From Prorocentrum cordatum (Eukaryota > Sar > Dinophyceae > Prorocentrales > Prorocentraceae): a stretch of 64,000 bases of DNA. The notes below the pieces were generated by a model. The model had not been told where the DNA came from, searched no databases, and worked only from the letters and a program-made list of their open reading frames with translations. The stretch is taken from assembly GCA_963575745.1 (NCBI GenBank), contig CAUYUJ010018571.1:1-64000 (forward strand), read 5' to 3'. Position 1 is the stretch's first letter. Every line of letters starts with the position of its first letter. The position numbers and the translations under genes were made by a program. Positions 21,686 to 33,035 of the stretch are shown here, piece by piece.

Positions 21686-22215
21686 GTCGTCGTCTTCCCT
21701 CCTCCCTCGTCGTTGCCGTCGTCGGCGTCGCCGTCCTTCCTCCTTCTTTTTCGTTCGCGTCGTCGCCGTCCTCCCTCCTCCCTCGTCGTTGTCGTCGTTG
21801 TCGCCGTTGTCGCCGTCGTCGTCTTCCCTCCTCCCTCGTCGTCGTCTTCGTTTGCGACGTCGTCGTCGTCTTCGTCGTCGTCGGCGCCGGCGTCGGCGTC
21901 GTCGTCGTCTTCGCCGTCGTTGTCGGCGTCGTCGTCGTCGCCGCCGACGTCGTCGTCGTCGGCGTCGTTGACGTCGTCGTCGTCGTCGGCGTCGTCGCTG
22001 TCGTCGTCGTCGGCGTCGTCATCGTCGTCGTCGTTGTCATCGTCGTCGTCGTCGGCGTCGGCGTCGTCGTCGTCGGTGTCGTCGTCGTCGTCGTTGTCGG
22101 CGTCGTCGAAGTCGTTGGAGACGCCGCCGGTGTCGTCGTAATTAGTCGTTGTCGGCGGCGGCGTCGTCGTCGTTGTCGCTGTCGTCGTCGGCGTCGCTGT
22201 CGTTGGCAAGTGCCA
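21420..22215. repeat. (GTC)n triplet tract
   Basis: About 800 bp of GTC/GTCGTC triplets with CCTCC islands. The 421-residue plus frame and its minus counterparts (Val/Ser/Arg or Thr/Asp runs) are artefacts. Confidence 0.95.
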
Positions 22216-22400
22216 TGTGGTACCCACCGTCACGGTCTTCAGAGATTTTGCGAACCAAGTTGCGGGTGGGTGGGTGGGATGTTTGCGCGAGCAGTGGAGT
22301 GGTCAAGCGCGGTGCAGGGTAGCCAGTTGCACAAGATATACTGCACCACGCGAGCGCGCAACATGTATTGCACCACGTTGATTGTATTAGATGGAATGTA

Positions 22401-22765
22401 CAAGTTAGATTGCTAGAGCCACACTGTTCGGGGATTGCGCGGCCCAACATTGGGGTCAATCGACTTTCTAGTCGATATCCAATTCGAATCGGGCGACGCC
22501 TGCCATACACTAGCGCCGATTTTGGCCGAACTAATTTTGAGCGACAGTTTCTTGTCGCTTTCTGTGTAACCGTACGACATGAAAGTGGCTGGCTGATAGC
22601 GCGTTCGCTCCGACGTCGTTTTCCGGCAGGGCTGCCCTCGAAGGCGTGGGTTGCACTGTGTGCCGTGTGTTCCTCGCCGTTCCTCACTGTGACACGCCCC
22701 GAAAGGGAAATACGTGATCGTTGGCGCATCCTGGGCAAGGAAGGGCCCAGGATTGGCCTGGCCAG
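22401..22765. other. Unassigned DNA upstream of a coil exon
   Basis: No splice-supported exon. Presumed intronic if the large coil gene is real. Confidence 0.35.
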
Positions 22766-23055
22766 CCGTCGCTCGTCGCGGACGCGGCCGCGGCCGCCGC
22801 GGCCCTCGTCGCCGTCATGGGCGTTGTCGCCCTCGTCGTCGTGGCCGTCGTCCGCGCCGCCGTGGCCGTCGCCGCTTTCGAGCAGGCCAAGCGCCGCGAG
22901 GAGGAGGCCAGGCAGCGGCTCGCAGACACGCGGCGGCGCCTGGAGCAGGAGGCCCAGCGGCGCCGGGCCGAGGAGGAGGCCCGCCGTCGCTCTGAGGAGG
23001 AGGCCGCGCGAAGGACGGCGGAGGACGACGAGGGCCTGCGGCGCGTGGAGCAGGA
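22766..23055 (+). CDS. Exon candidate: transmembrane-like segment plus coiled coil
   Basis: After GGCCAG (AG at 22764-22765) the frame has an Ala-rich lead, then the hydrophobic ALVAVMGVVALVVVAVVRAA (about 20 residues), then FEQAKRREEEARQRL and RRRAEEEARRRSEEEAARR. Third positions are almost all G/C. The order of hydrophobic helix then basic/acidic coil suggests a membrane-anchored or signal-anchor coiled-coil protein, with the coil on one face; orientation is not determinable. The 3' edge is near 23053-23058, where no clear GT-consensus donor exists. The longest and best of the coil exons. Confidence 0.65.
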
Positions 23056-23089
23056 TCGTTGCCGCCGTCGCCGTCTTGCTCCTCCCTTG

Positions 23090-23280
23090 ATCAGGGGCAA
23101 CGTTCGGAAGGGGGATAGGCCCACGGGGGGACGCATCGATCCCCGATCGCCCATTGATCGCCGATACGTAGTGGCCATTTAGCCCACGCCGCCCAGGAAC
23201 GTTGGGATTCGCTATGGGGCGCCTACCGCCGATCAATCAGCGATGTCTCGCCGATTCCAGCTCGAGGTTTCCCCCGTGAG
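23090..23280 (+). repeat. Dispersed repeat, copy 1
   Basis: CAGGGGCAACGTTC, GGGGGACGCATCGATCCCC and CCCATTGATCGCC align with 48690-48870 (CAGGGGCAACTGGC, GGGGGACGCTTCGACCCCC, CCCACTGATCGCC) and more weakly with the minus strand of 49240-49350. Function unknown. Confidence 0.6.
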
Positions 23281-24139
23281 CCGGTGAGATCTGGGGGTCG
23301 CAGTGTTTTCACACCCCGTCAGTTTCGCCCATACATTGGGGCCCCAGGGGCCCTCGCAGGTCGGTCCTGCTGGACAGATGCCCCGCAGAAAGACGGGGTC
23401 GGTGGTTCGGGTCGTGGTTTTGGGCTGTGCTGTATTCCTGTTCGCGGCGTCGGACCTGAGGCCCCTGCCCCTCCCCACCGATCCGCGCTTCACGAGACGA
23501 ACTTGTTCACTTCAGGGTTTTTGACATCCTCTGCCTCCAGAGGCCGTTTCCCCAGCCGGGGGGACCATCGAAAACGGCTCCGAATGAATAGCTGGCCCTG
23601 GGGAATTGGGCTTCTTCGCAGAAGACCTGTGTCAAGTACCACCATGCATGGCCGGGGACACCCTGGGACGGCCTCCTTGGCCGGCTTGACCTCAGCCAGG
23701 AGGGCGTGTGCGCCATCCCAGGGCCAGAGATGACCCTGGCCAGGCACCGTGGTGGTGTACCTGGACCTCTACCTGCGTATCCTCGACATTTTCCGAGCAA
23801 AACAAATTGTTTGGCCTTTCGGGGACCCCATGGCTCGGCGTCGACGTGGCTGGACGCGGTTCCGACAAAGGGCTGGAATTGAGCCCAGGAGGGGTCCAGT
23901 TATTGGCCAGTTGAGCTGATTTTGGGGTCGGCGGGGTGTGCCTGGCCAATGCCCGGGCCCAGGATTGGTGTATGGTGCCTTCCGGCCAGGAGGTCGTACG
24001 AACCGACCTTGGGCCCCAGACATCTGATACGATACCTTGTTCCCAACCATCCTGTGGTGTTGGGTCCTCGCTTCGACGAGACACCGCCCCGCGTCCACTC
24101 CTCTCCTCTCCCTGCCATCCGTGCCTCTGCCCTCCGCAT
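23281..24139. other. Unassigned DNA
   Basis: No supported gene; frames are short and lack bias. Confidence 0.4.
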
Positions 24140-24920
24140 GTCCATTACGGCGTACCCCTCACACGGTTAGTGGCCCCATAAGGGGAGCTTCACCGAAGGC
24201 CCAAGCGGCAAGGCTCGCATGCTTCCTCCGCACCCGTTTTGGCACACCCCTCACACGTTTCGCGGCCCCATAGGGAAAAGGCCCAAGTGGCAGTGCTCGC
24301 ATGCGCCCAACAACCCCGCACCCGTTTCGGCACACCCCTCATGTTTCGTGGCCCATTGGGGGCTCAATCGAAGACCACAGTGGCAGTGCTCGCATGCGCC
24401 CCCCGCACCGATTTCGGCACACCCCTGACACGTTTCGCCGACTCCACGGGGAGCTCCACCGAAGGCCCCAGTGGCAGTGCTCGCACGCGCCCCCCGCACC
24501 CATTTCGGTACACCCCTCACCTCATATGTTTCATGGCCCCATAAGGGGAGCTCCACCGAAGGCCCCAGCGGCAGTGTTCGCATGCGTCCCCCGCACCCGT
24601 TTTGGCAAACCCCTCACACGTCTCGTGGCCCCACAGGGAGCTTCACGGAAGGCTCCAGTGGCGGTGTTCGCATGCGTCCCCCGCACCCATTCCAGCACAC
24701 CCCTCACACGTCTCGTGGCCCCATAGGGAGCTCCTCCGAAGGTTCTAGTTGCGGTGGTCGCATGCGTCCCCCCGCCCATTTCGGCACACCTCTCACACAT
24801 TTCGTGGCCCCATTGGGAGCTCCGCCGAAGGCCCCAGCGACAGTGCTCGCATGGAACCCGCACCCGTTTTGGCACACCGCTCACACGTTCCATTGACCTT
24901 CAGGTAGCTCCACCAAAGAC
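24140..24920 (+). repeat. ~89-bp satellite, 8-9 copies
   Basis: GGCACACCCCTCACACG followed by GTGGCCCCATAGGGGAGCTC, then CGAAGGCCCCAGTGGCAGTG and CTCGCATGCG, repeats every 87-95 bp. A solitary inverted copy lies at about 56088-56172. Confidence 0.9.
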
Positions 24921-25790
24921 AATGCTCACACTTGCGTTACGTACTTCAACTGCATATGGTGGGGTCCTTCGCCATGTTATTTTTTATATTGGGTCCCAGA
25001 AAGTTCAGACCTGCTCCCCAGGGTCGGTGTTTCATGTTCCATCTCGAGATGTTTGCGGCAGTCCTGGACCAGGGTTCGCAACGCGGCCTCTGGGCACCGA
25101 GCCCGATGAACACCCCCGTCTCATTTTGTTCAAGGCGTTGCAGGTCTGGGGTCTGGGGCCCAGAAGGGGGCCAGATCGACACGGGCTTGCGCAAGCTGGC
25201 GTGGTGGGGGGGGGGAATTGTTGACGTTTCGCGTGTCCCCAGCAGCTCCCGCGCTTCGCCACGTCTGTGGCGCACGGACCTTTGGCGCCCTGTGGCGACA
25301 AGGTCCAATTCACGTACCTGGTGATTCAGCTCCCAGTACCCGCACGTTTGCAGCTCCCTGGCAGCCCCAGCAGCTTGCAGTCCCCACCCTCGGCGCTGGT
25401 TCCCAGCCTCGGCGGTTGCAGCACGGCCCCAGCGCAGCTGCATTCCCCCGGCGGTAGGTCCTGCGTTCTTCTGCGCGCGCGCCGGCAATTAGGTTCGCTC
25501 GTAGCCCGAGCCGACTCGACCCGCTGCGGGCGCCTTCGCTTGTGGCTGCGACCGAAAATAATCCCCACCAGCCTTGGTCGGTATCGCGGCTCCTCGCGCG
25601 CCGCCGCCTGCACCGATTCAGCGCTTCGCTACCGGCGCGGCCCGCCCCAGCACGCTCGGCGTTCGACTCGTTTCGCGCGCCGGCTAACCAAGAAGTGTCC
25701 CCGCCAGCCCATCCAGAAACGATGCCCAGGGGAGTTGAGGTGACCAGGGAAGTGGGGGAGCATGCAGAAGAGTAAGGGGCGGGGGACGCC
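24921..25790. other. Unassigned DNA
   Basis: Several frames are open on both strands (e.g. 24932-25324 plus, 25310-26053 minus), but none has recognisable domains or splice context. Confidence 0.4.
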
Positions 25791-25814
25791 GTCCGACACC
25801 CCAAGAGCGGGAGG

Positions 25815-25925
25815 ATGGTGGAGGAGCAGGAGGAGGAGGAGAAGGAGACAGAGGGTGAAGAGGAGGAGGAAGGAGGAATAGAGTGGACGAGGAGGAGAAG
25901 GAGGAGGAGGAAGAGGAGGGTCACC
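25815..25925 (+). repeat. (GGA/GAG)n tract
   Basis: Purine triplets; acidic pseudo-frame. Confidence 0.85.
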
Positions 25926-25954
25926 TTGTCGAGCCCAGGGTCGTCGGCATCCTC

Positions 25955-26480
25955 TTGAGGCCTCTGGCTGGACGCCTCTTGGGGGCGTCTGGGAACCCCT
26001 TGGGGCGCCCTTGGGAGCGTGAGGGGCGGTCTCGAAGCCATCTTGGAGGACATCGATCAAAAACGAGGGGAGCTTCAATTTGCCTCTCTGCTCGGGAGCC
26101 CCACAAGTTGCCTTTTGGTGCGCTCTTGGGTCGCTCTTGGAGCGCTCTTGGGCGCTCTTGGTGCCGTCTTGGGGCTGTTTTGGGCCTCTCTTGGGGCCCT
26201 CTTGGGCCATTGTGGGGCCATCTTGAGGCCTCGGATGGCTATCGGAATCGAAAAGGCGAGAACGCACATATCATTGATTTGCCGTTGGTTTTTGAAGGAT
26301 TTTGGCCTCTTGGGGAACTCCTTGGAGGTCTCGGATGCCTCTGGGAGCCGCCTTGGAGCGTTTTTGGGGATTATTGGAGGATCTTGAGAGCCATCTTGAG
26401 GCATCATGCGCTATCTTGAGCCATCTTGGAGGTCATCTTGGGCTTCCCGAGGCCCTCTTGGAGCCGTCCTGGGCCATCTT
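25955..26480 (+). repeat. CTTGGGG block with tail
   Basis: Block interrupted near 26238 by ATCGGAATCGAAAAGGCGAG and linker TCATTGATTTGCCGTTGG, then GATTTTGGCCTCTTGGGG and a second block. Confidence 0.85.
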
Positions 26481-26719
26481 TGACGCTCCAACTACTCGCG
26501 GCCCCCACAGTCCAGGTCCAGGGGAGGGGGTAGCGGGGAGGGGTCAAGCTTCCCACCCGCCCGCAAGCCGTCTTGCTCATTCCCACCCGCAGAATACCCC
26601 AAGTGGGGGAGGATGGAGGAGGAATCGGAGGAGGAGGAGGAGTAGGAAGAGGGGGAGGGGACAAGCTAGGTGCGCTCGCGTCATATCTGACGTCCTACCC
26701 CATCCCTCCCGTTCGTTGC

Positions 26720-26885
26720 CATGGTAGAGCACGGCACGGCATGGCGCAGAAGAGCACGGCAGAGCAAAACATGCCATAGCATGGCGTGGCATTGCGCAGT
26801 GACGCATTGCATCTCAACGCATTGCAATGCAAAGCATGGCATCGCACAACGGCGCAGAACACAACACCGCATATTATGAGATGGC
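26720..26885. repeat. Degenerate GCATGGCA/GCATTGC words
   Basis: Short irregular repeats of CACGGCATGG, GCATTGCGC and GCATTGCAATGC; period about 5-10. Confidence 0.6.
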
Positions 26886-27147
26886 ATGCCGCCAGGTTCC
26901 TTGGAGGGTAAGTTGATCGTCTTCGAGAGGTCTGGGCCCGTCTTGAGTCGTGGCTGCATATCTAGCTCCTTCGGCGTCCCGAAAAGCTACACACAAGGTG
27001 GGGCTGATGGAGAGCACCCGCTGGCCCTGCTTCCTTCATCGAAGCAGAAACGGGGCTCCCGCTTGATACTTACTGAAAACGGCGACGCCCAAAAGTGGGG
27101 CCCAAGAACCAAAGAATCGGCACCGAATGTGTAAGCACTTCTGATGT
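26886..27147. other. Upstream flank of satellite module 1
   Basis: Shares diverged similarity with 28840-29000 (AGTGGGGCCCAAGAACCAAAG versus AATGGGGCCAGCGAAAGCC), so the module duplication may include this flank. Confidence 0.4.
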
Positions 27148-27200
27148 TTTTCCCAACCCTCCTTGGTTGGGTATTCGTTTTGAATAGAGCAGTGTGGTCG
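27148..27200 (+). repeat. Module leader, copy 1
   Basis: TTTTCCCAACCCTCCTTGGT then TGGGTATTCGTTTTGAATAG and AGCAGTGTGGTC. Contains a hairpin CCCAACC/GGTTGGG. Repeated at 29002-29052 and, diverged, at 50358-50410. Confidence 0.85.
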
Positions 27201-27239
27201 CGTCCCTTCTCCTCCCGCCTCTTCCTGTCTTGCCTGCGG

Positions 27240-28578
27240 GGGGCTGCGATCTGCGAAACTGTCGCCATTTTCGAGGCCTGCTGGGGGGCCCAGCACAGTG
27301 AGGGCCACGCGCGGATTCAAATTAGACCTCGCCATCCCTGGGGGGCTGCGATCTGCGAAACTGTCGCCATTTTCGAGGCCTGCTGGGGGGCCCAGCACAG
27401 TGAGGGCCACGCGCGGATTCAAATTAGACCTCGCCATCCCTGGGGGGCTGCGATCTGCGAAACTGTCGCCATTTTCGAGGCCTGCTGGGGGGCCCAGCAC
27501 AGTGAGGGCCACGCGCGGATTCAAATTAGACCTCGCCATCCCTGGGGGGCTGCGATCTGCGAAACTGTCGCCATTTTCGAGGCCTGCTGGGGGGCCCAGC
27601 ACAGTGAGGGCCACGGGCGGATTCAAATTAGACCTCGCCATCCCTGGGGGGCTGCGATCTGCGAAACTGTCGCCATTTTCGAGGCCTGCGCCAGATTCAA
27701 ATTAGACCTCGCCATCCCTGGGGGGCTGCGATCTGCGAAACTGTCGCCATTTTCGAGGCCTGCTGGGGGGCCCAGCACAGTGAGGGCCACGCGCGGATTC
27801 AAATTAGACCTCGCCATCCCTGGGGGGCTGCGATCTGCGAAACTGTCGCCATTTTCGAGGCCTGCTGGGGGGCCCAGCACAGTGAGGGCCACGCGCGGAT
27901 TCAAATTAGACCTCGCCATCCCTGGGGGGCTGCGATCTGCGAAACTGTCGCCATTTTCGAGGCCTGCTGGGGGGCCCAGCACAGTGAGGGCCACGCGCGG
28001 ATTCAAATTAGACCTCGCCATCCCTGGGGGGCTGCGATCTGCGAAACTGTCGCCATTTTCGAGGCCTGCTGGGGGGCCCAGCACAGTGAGGGCCACGCGC
28101 GGATTCAAATTAGACCTCGCCATCCCTGGGGGGCTGCGATCTGCGAAACTGTCGCCATTTTCGAGGCCTGCTGGGGGGCCCAGCACAGTGAGGGCCACGC
28201 GCGGATTCAAATTAGACCTCGCCATCCCTGGGGGGCTGCGATCTGCGAAACTGTCGCCATTTTCGAGGCCTGCTGGGGGGCCCAGCACAGTGAGGGCCAC
28301 GCGCGGATTCAAATTAGACCTCGCCATCCCTGGGGGGCTGCGATCTGCGAAACTGTCGCCATTTTCGAGGCCTGCTGGGGGGCCCAGCACAGTGAGGGCC
28401 ACGCGCGGATTCAAATTAGACCTCGCCATCCCTGGGGGGCTGCGATCTGCGAAACTGCCGCCATTTTCGAGGCCTGCTGGGGGGCCCAGCACAGTGAGGG
28501 CCACGGGCAGATTCAAATGAGACCTCGCCATCCCTGCGGGGCTGCGATCTGTGAACCTGTCGCCACTTTCGAGGCCTG
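27240..28578 (+). repeat. 102-bp satellite array 1, 14 units
   Basis: Unit starts (GCTGCGATCTG) at 27243, 27345, 27447, 27549, 27651, 27725, 27827, then every 102 bp to 28541. The unit starting at 27651 lacks 28 bp and the last is partial. 102 is divisible by 3 and the unit has no stop in several frames, so long ORFs (458 aa plus, 302 aa minus) appear on both strands. Unit differences are not biased to silent positions in the frames I checked, so coding is unlikely. Confidence 0.95.
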
Positions 28579-28795
28579 CTGTGATCCCCGTTTTCGAAGT
28601 GGCTAGGAGTGCTCAGGAATTGTAAATCATCAGCTTTATCAAGCCCTTTTCCTGTAGCCAGTGTCCTGCGAGTCTCCCGAATTCCGTCTGCAGACATATG
28701 TAACCCTCGCTCCGTCATCGCCCCCTTATAAAGTATCCTAAACTATTTGCGCCCCGCTTTTGCGCAGGGGTTGGGTACGTCGCCAGGGTAATTTT
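28579..28795 (+). repeat. Module trailer, copy 1
   Basis: A 217-bp segment, CTGTGATCCCCGTTTTCGAA to GTCGCCAGGGTAATT, that recurs almost unchanged at 30168-30384 after the second array. Confidence 0.9.
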
Positions 28796-29001
28796 TTGGG
28801 GGGGCATTCTGTTGATTTTGGGGCTTATTTTGAACGAGCGAGAACACCCGCGCTGCAGCAGGAACACGATTTGGAACAACCAGTGGCGCAGAAATGGGGC
28901 CAGCGAAAGCCAAACTCCTGGGAACCTTGTGTGTACAAAACACTACGTGGAGGGGGGGCAGACATCCTCCGGACGTCATCAGGGGAGCAAGGAGAGTAGT
29001 A

Positions 29002-29052
29002 TTTCCCAACCCTCCTTGGTTGGGTATTCGTTTTGAATAGAGCAGTGTGGTC
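29002..29052 (+). repeat. Module leader, copy 2
   Basis: Same leader as 27148-27200, again followed by a CT-rich stretch ending CTTCCTGTCTTGCCTGCG. Confidence 0.85.
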
Positions 29053-29104
29053 TCCACTCCTTCCTTCCTCATCCTCCTCCCTCCCTGCCTCTTCCTGTCT
29101 TGCC

Positions 29105-30167
29105 TGCGAGGGGCTGCGATCTGTGAAACTGTCGCCATTTTCGAGGCCTGCTGGGGGGCCCAGCACAGTGAGGCCGACGCGCAGATTCAAATTAGACCTC
29201 GCCATCCCTGGGGGGCTGCGATCTGTGAAACTGTCGCCATTTTCGAGGCCTGCTGGGGGGCCCAGCACAGTGAGGGCGACGCGCAGATTCAAATTAGACC
29301 TCGCCATCCCTGGGGGGGCTGCGATCTGTGAAACTGTCGCCATTTTCGAGGCCTGCTGGGGGGCTCAGCACAGTGAGGGCGACGCGCGGATTCAAATTAG
29401 ACCTCGCCATCCCTGGGGGGCTGCGATCTGTGAAACTGTCGCCACTTTCGAGGCCTGCTGGGGGGCCCAGCACAGTGAGGGCCACGCGCAGATTCAAATT
29501 AGACCTCGCCATCCCTGGGGGGCTGCGATCTGTGAAACTGTCGCCATTTTCGAGGCCTGCTGGGGGGCCCAGCACAGTGAGGGCCACGCGCGGATTCAAA
29601 TTAGACCTCGCCATCCCTGGGGGGCTGCGATCTGTGAAACTGTCGCCATTTTCGAGGCCTGCTGGGGGGCCCAGCACAGTGAGGGCCACGCGCGGATTCA
29701 AATTAGACCTCGCCATCCCTGGGGGGCTGCGATCTGCGAAACTGTCGCCATTTTCGAGGCCTGCTGGGGGGCCCAGCACAGTGAGGGCCACGGGCGGATT
29801 CAAATTAGACCTCGCCATCCCTGGGGGGGCTGCGATCTGTGAAACTGTCGCCATTTTCGAGGCCTGCTGGGGGGCCCAGCACAGTGACGCCACGGGCAGA
29901 TTCAAATTAGACCTCGCCATCCCTGGGGGGCTGCGATCTGTGAAACTGTCGCCACTTTCGAGGCCTGCTGGGGGGCCCAGCACAGTGACGCCACGGGCAG
30001 ATTCAAATGAGACCTCGCCATCCCTGGGGGGCTGCGATCTGTGAAACTGTCGCCACTTTCGAGGCCTGCTGGGGGGCCCAGCACAGTGACGCCACGCGCG
30101 GACCCAAATGAGACCTCGCCATCCCTGCGGGGCTGCGATCTGTGAAACTGTCGCCACTTTCGAGGCC
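29105..30167 (+). repeat. 102-bp satellite array 2, 11 units
   Basis: Starts at 29113, 29215, 29318, 29420, 29522, 29624, 29726, 29829, 29930, 30031, 30132. Units mostly read GATCTGTGAAAC instead of GATCTGCGAAAC of array 1, so each array has homogenised separately. Lengths vary from 101 to 103. Confidence 0.95.
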
Positions 30168-30384
30168 TGCTGTGATCCCCGTTTTCGAAGTGGCTAGGAG
30201 TGCTCAGGAATTGTAAATCATCAGCTTTATCAAGCCCTTTTCCTGTAGCCAGTGTCCTGCGAGTCTCCCGAATTCCGTCTGCAGACATATGTAACCCTCG
30301 CTCCGTCATCGCCCCCTTATAAAGTATCCTAAACTATTTGCGCCCCGCTTTTGCGCAGGGGTTGGGTACGTCGCCAGGGTAATT
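30168..30384 (+). repeat. Module trailer, copy 2
   Basis: Near-identical to 28579-28795. Confidence 0.9.
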
Positions 30385-30399
30385 ATTTATATGGTGTGA

Positions 30400-31165
<766 letters not shown>

Positions 31166-31189
31166 GGAGGCGGAGCAGGAGCGGGAGGG

Positions 31190-31490
31190 CGAGCAGAAAG
31201 GCCGGAGGCCTCTCGGATGCCTCTCGAAGTCTTTTCGGATGTGTTTGGAGAGATTCTTGGAGTCTTCTTGGGGCGTCTTGGGGGCTTTGGGCGGCCTCGT
31301 GGGCGTCTTGGAGCGTGTTGGACTCCTCAGGGGAGCATCTTGGGGCATCTTGGGGGTCTCGAGAGCCTCTTGAGGACCTCTTGGGGGCTTCTCGGGGCCT
31401 CCTGGGCACCTCTGAGGGCCCTCTCGGGGCACTCTTGGAAGCAAGCCTCGGAGGCCATCTTTGGGCCATCTAGGAGGAAATCAATCAAAG
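31190..31490 (+). repeat. CTTGGGG block
   Basis: CTTCTTGGGGCGTCTTGGGGGC and related words; no clear tail, ends in a poly-G run. Confidence 0.8.
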
Positions 31491-31587
31491 AAGGGGGGGG
31501 GCCCCCGCAGGACCCTAGGAGGCCAACATGTGACCAAAATCGTTGTAAAATCTGTTAAGTTGGCGGTCGCCCCCCCCCCCCCCCCAG

Positions 31588-31729
31588 GAGGCGGCGCGGA
31601 GGCGCGTGGAGGAGGAGGTGCGCAGGCGCGTCGCGGAGGAGAAGCGGCGCCTCGAGGGGCAGTCCAGGCTCCACGCGGAGGAGGTCCAGAGGACCGCCCA
31701 CGAGGACACCGCGAGCAGCACCGCACAGA
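31588..31729 (+). CDS. Exon candidate of a coiled-coil protein
   Basis: A C-rich tract (31570-31585) and CAG acceptor (AG 31586-31587) lead in phase 0 to EAARRRVEEEVRRRVAEEKR, then RLEGQSRLHAEEVQRTAHE. GC3 is near-complete. The coil pattern closely resembles the exon at 22766. Donor not obvious; composition stays protein-like until about 31729 (TASSTAQK). Presumed internal exon of the large coil gene. Confidence 0.65.
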
Positions 31730-31754
31730 AGTCATGCGCCCACCTGCGCGGCGG

Positions 31755-31870
31755 CAGGGGAAGGAGGAGGAGGAGAGAAGGGAGGAGGAACGAAGGGAGG
31801 AGGAGGAGGAGGATGAGGAGGAGGAGGAGGAGGAGGAGGAGGAAAGGAAGCGAAAAGGATGAGAAAAGGA
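31755..31870 (+). repeat. (GGA/GAG)n tract
   Basis: Purine triplets immediately 3' of the coil exon. Confidence 0.85.
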
Positions 31871-32094
31871 GGGGGGACTCCGCGGCAGGGTCCGCCTCGA
31901 TCGGCCTGATGCCGTTCGATCCCAATGTTCCGACGATGCGGCGCGGCCTGATGCTTGCAGGGCCGCACCGTTGTGCATAGGGCGCAACCGGTCCGATTTC
32001 GGTTTCGGCTCCATGCCGATGTGGCCCGATACAGCCCACATGTCCACTCGGTCCGATTATCTTAAGCTTACGCCACACCGCCGACCCCTTTGCT

Positions 32095-32345
32095 TTTTGG
32101 GGGGGCTTCCTGGGGGTCCCTGGGGCACGTTGGGGGCGTCTTGGAGCCGAAGGTTCGGAGTGTCCGTTCCGGTTCTCCGTCCGGCTGACTGGGAGTCTCT
32201 CTGTCCGTCTTGGAGCTCTCTTGGTGGTCCTTTTGCCGTTTTGGAGCCCTCCTGGTGTCAAAAGGCGAACCTGCTGAAAATATATGTTTTTCGCTATTTG
32301 TGCTTGGGGTCTTCTGGGGAAGCCTCTTGGAGGCCTAAGGGTTCC
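32095..32345 (+). repeat. CTTGGGG block with weak tail
   Basis: GGGGGGGCTTCCTGGGGGTC etc.; GTCAAAAGGCGAACCTGC near 32268 is a tail variant. Confidence 0.65.
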
Positions 32346-32429
32346 AGCCCAGGGCCGCTCCCGTGGTCCATCCGGTGCAGTTCTTCATCTCCGATCGATC
32401 TCCGACGGTCCTGGGGTCTCGTAGGGCAA

Positions 32430-32482
32430 TACCGGAACAACCATCCGGACAACCATCGGGACAACCATCGGGAGAACCCCAT
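32430..32482 (+). repeat. 12-bp repeat ACAACCATCGGG x4
   Basis: Four tandem copies with one-base differences. Confidence 0.85.
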
Positions 32483-32689
32483 GCACGACATGAACCGACA
32501 CCGTAACCGATTTCTTGGTTGGGGGCACTTGTGGTCAGACCCCCCTAACCTTCGATCTGTTGCGTTCGGGCCATCCCGCCATCGTGCCTGGTTCGTGGGT
32601 CCGAGGCCGCCCTGATGGGTCATGGGGTCCCGTGGCATGTCTTTCGGGGCTTGTGGCAACGTGGCAACGTGGCTGGGTTGCCTCTTCAG

Positions 32690-33035
32690 CACCTGGAGTC
32701 TGCTTGGGGGCTTCCCAGGTTGTTCTGGGACGGCTTTGAGAGGCTCCGAGGCTGTCTAGGACGTTATAAGAGCCCTGAGTGGCCTCCTGGGAGCCTTTAG
32801 GGGCGGACGGCTGGAATGTTCGTTTCGTGGTTCCCCTTTCGGACCCCTCTGGGGGCCGTCTTGGAGCCCTTTTGGGTCGTTTTGGGCGCATCTTGTGCCG
32901 TGTTGGGGGCTTCTTGGGAGCCTATGGGGCCGTCGGGAGGGGGAAGCATCTCACTTAGGCGTCATTGAAAGATCTTTCGGCGTCTCGGGGCCCTCTTGGA
33001 CCGTCTTGGGCGCCTCTTGGGCGGCCCCAGAAGCT
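32690..33035 (+). repeat. CTTGGGG block
   Basis: CTGCTTGGGGGCTTCC, CGTCTTGGAGCCC, CTCTTGGACCGTCTTGGGC words; no clear tail. Frames on both strands are spurious. Confidence 0.75.

Larger units (their letters stand above)
20570..22400 (+). repeat. Composite dispersed repeat, copy 2 (long)
   Basis: TTCTAAACAGAGAA palindrome (~20615); CGTCCATCCTAAATATGAAA (~20762); two GCGCGCG modules (20970-21230 and 21255-21420) with CGAAATCCTTCAAAA; an expanded GTC triplet tract; then GTTGCGGGTGGGTGGGTGG (~22258). Parallel to 17225-18300 but with the AT and GTC modules greatly enlarged. Confidence 0.75.

Noticed and set aside
21151-22416. 421-residue Val/Arg/Ser ORF
   Set aside because: Translation of the GTC triplet tract; no natural composition.
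27144-28520. 458-residue repeat-protein gene
   Set aside because: Exists because the unit is 102 bp and stop-free; minus strand equally open; differences are not silent-biased.
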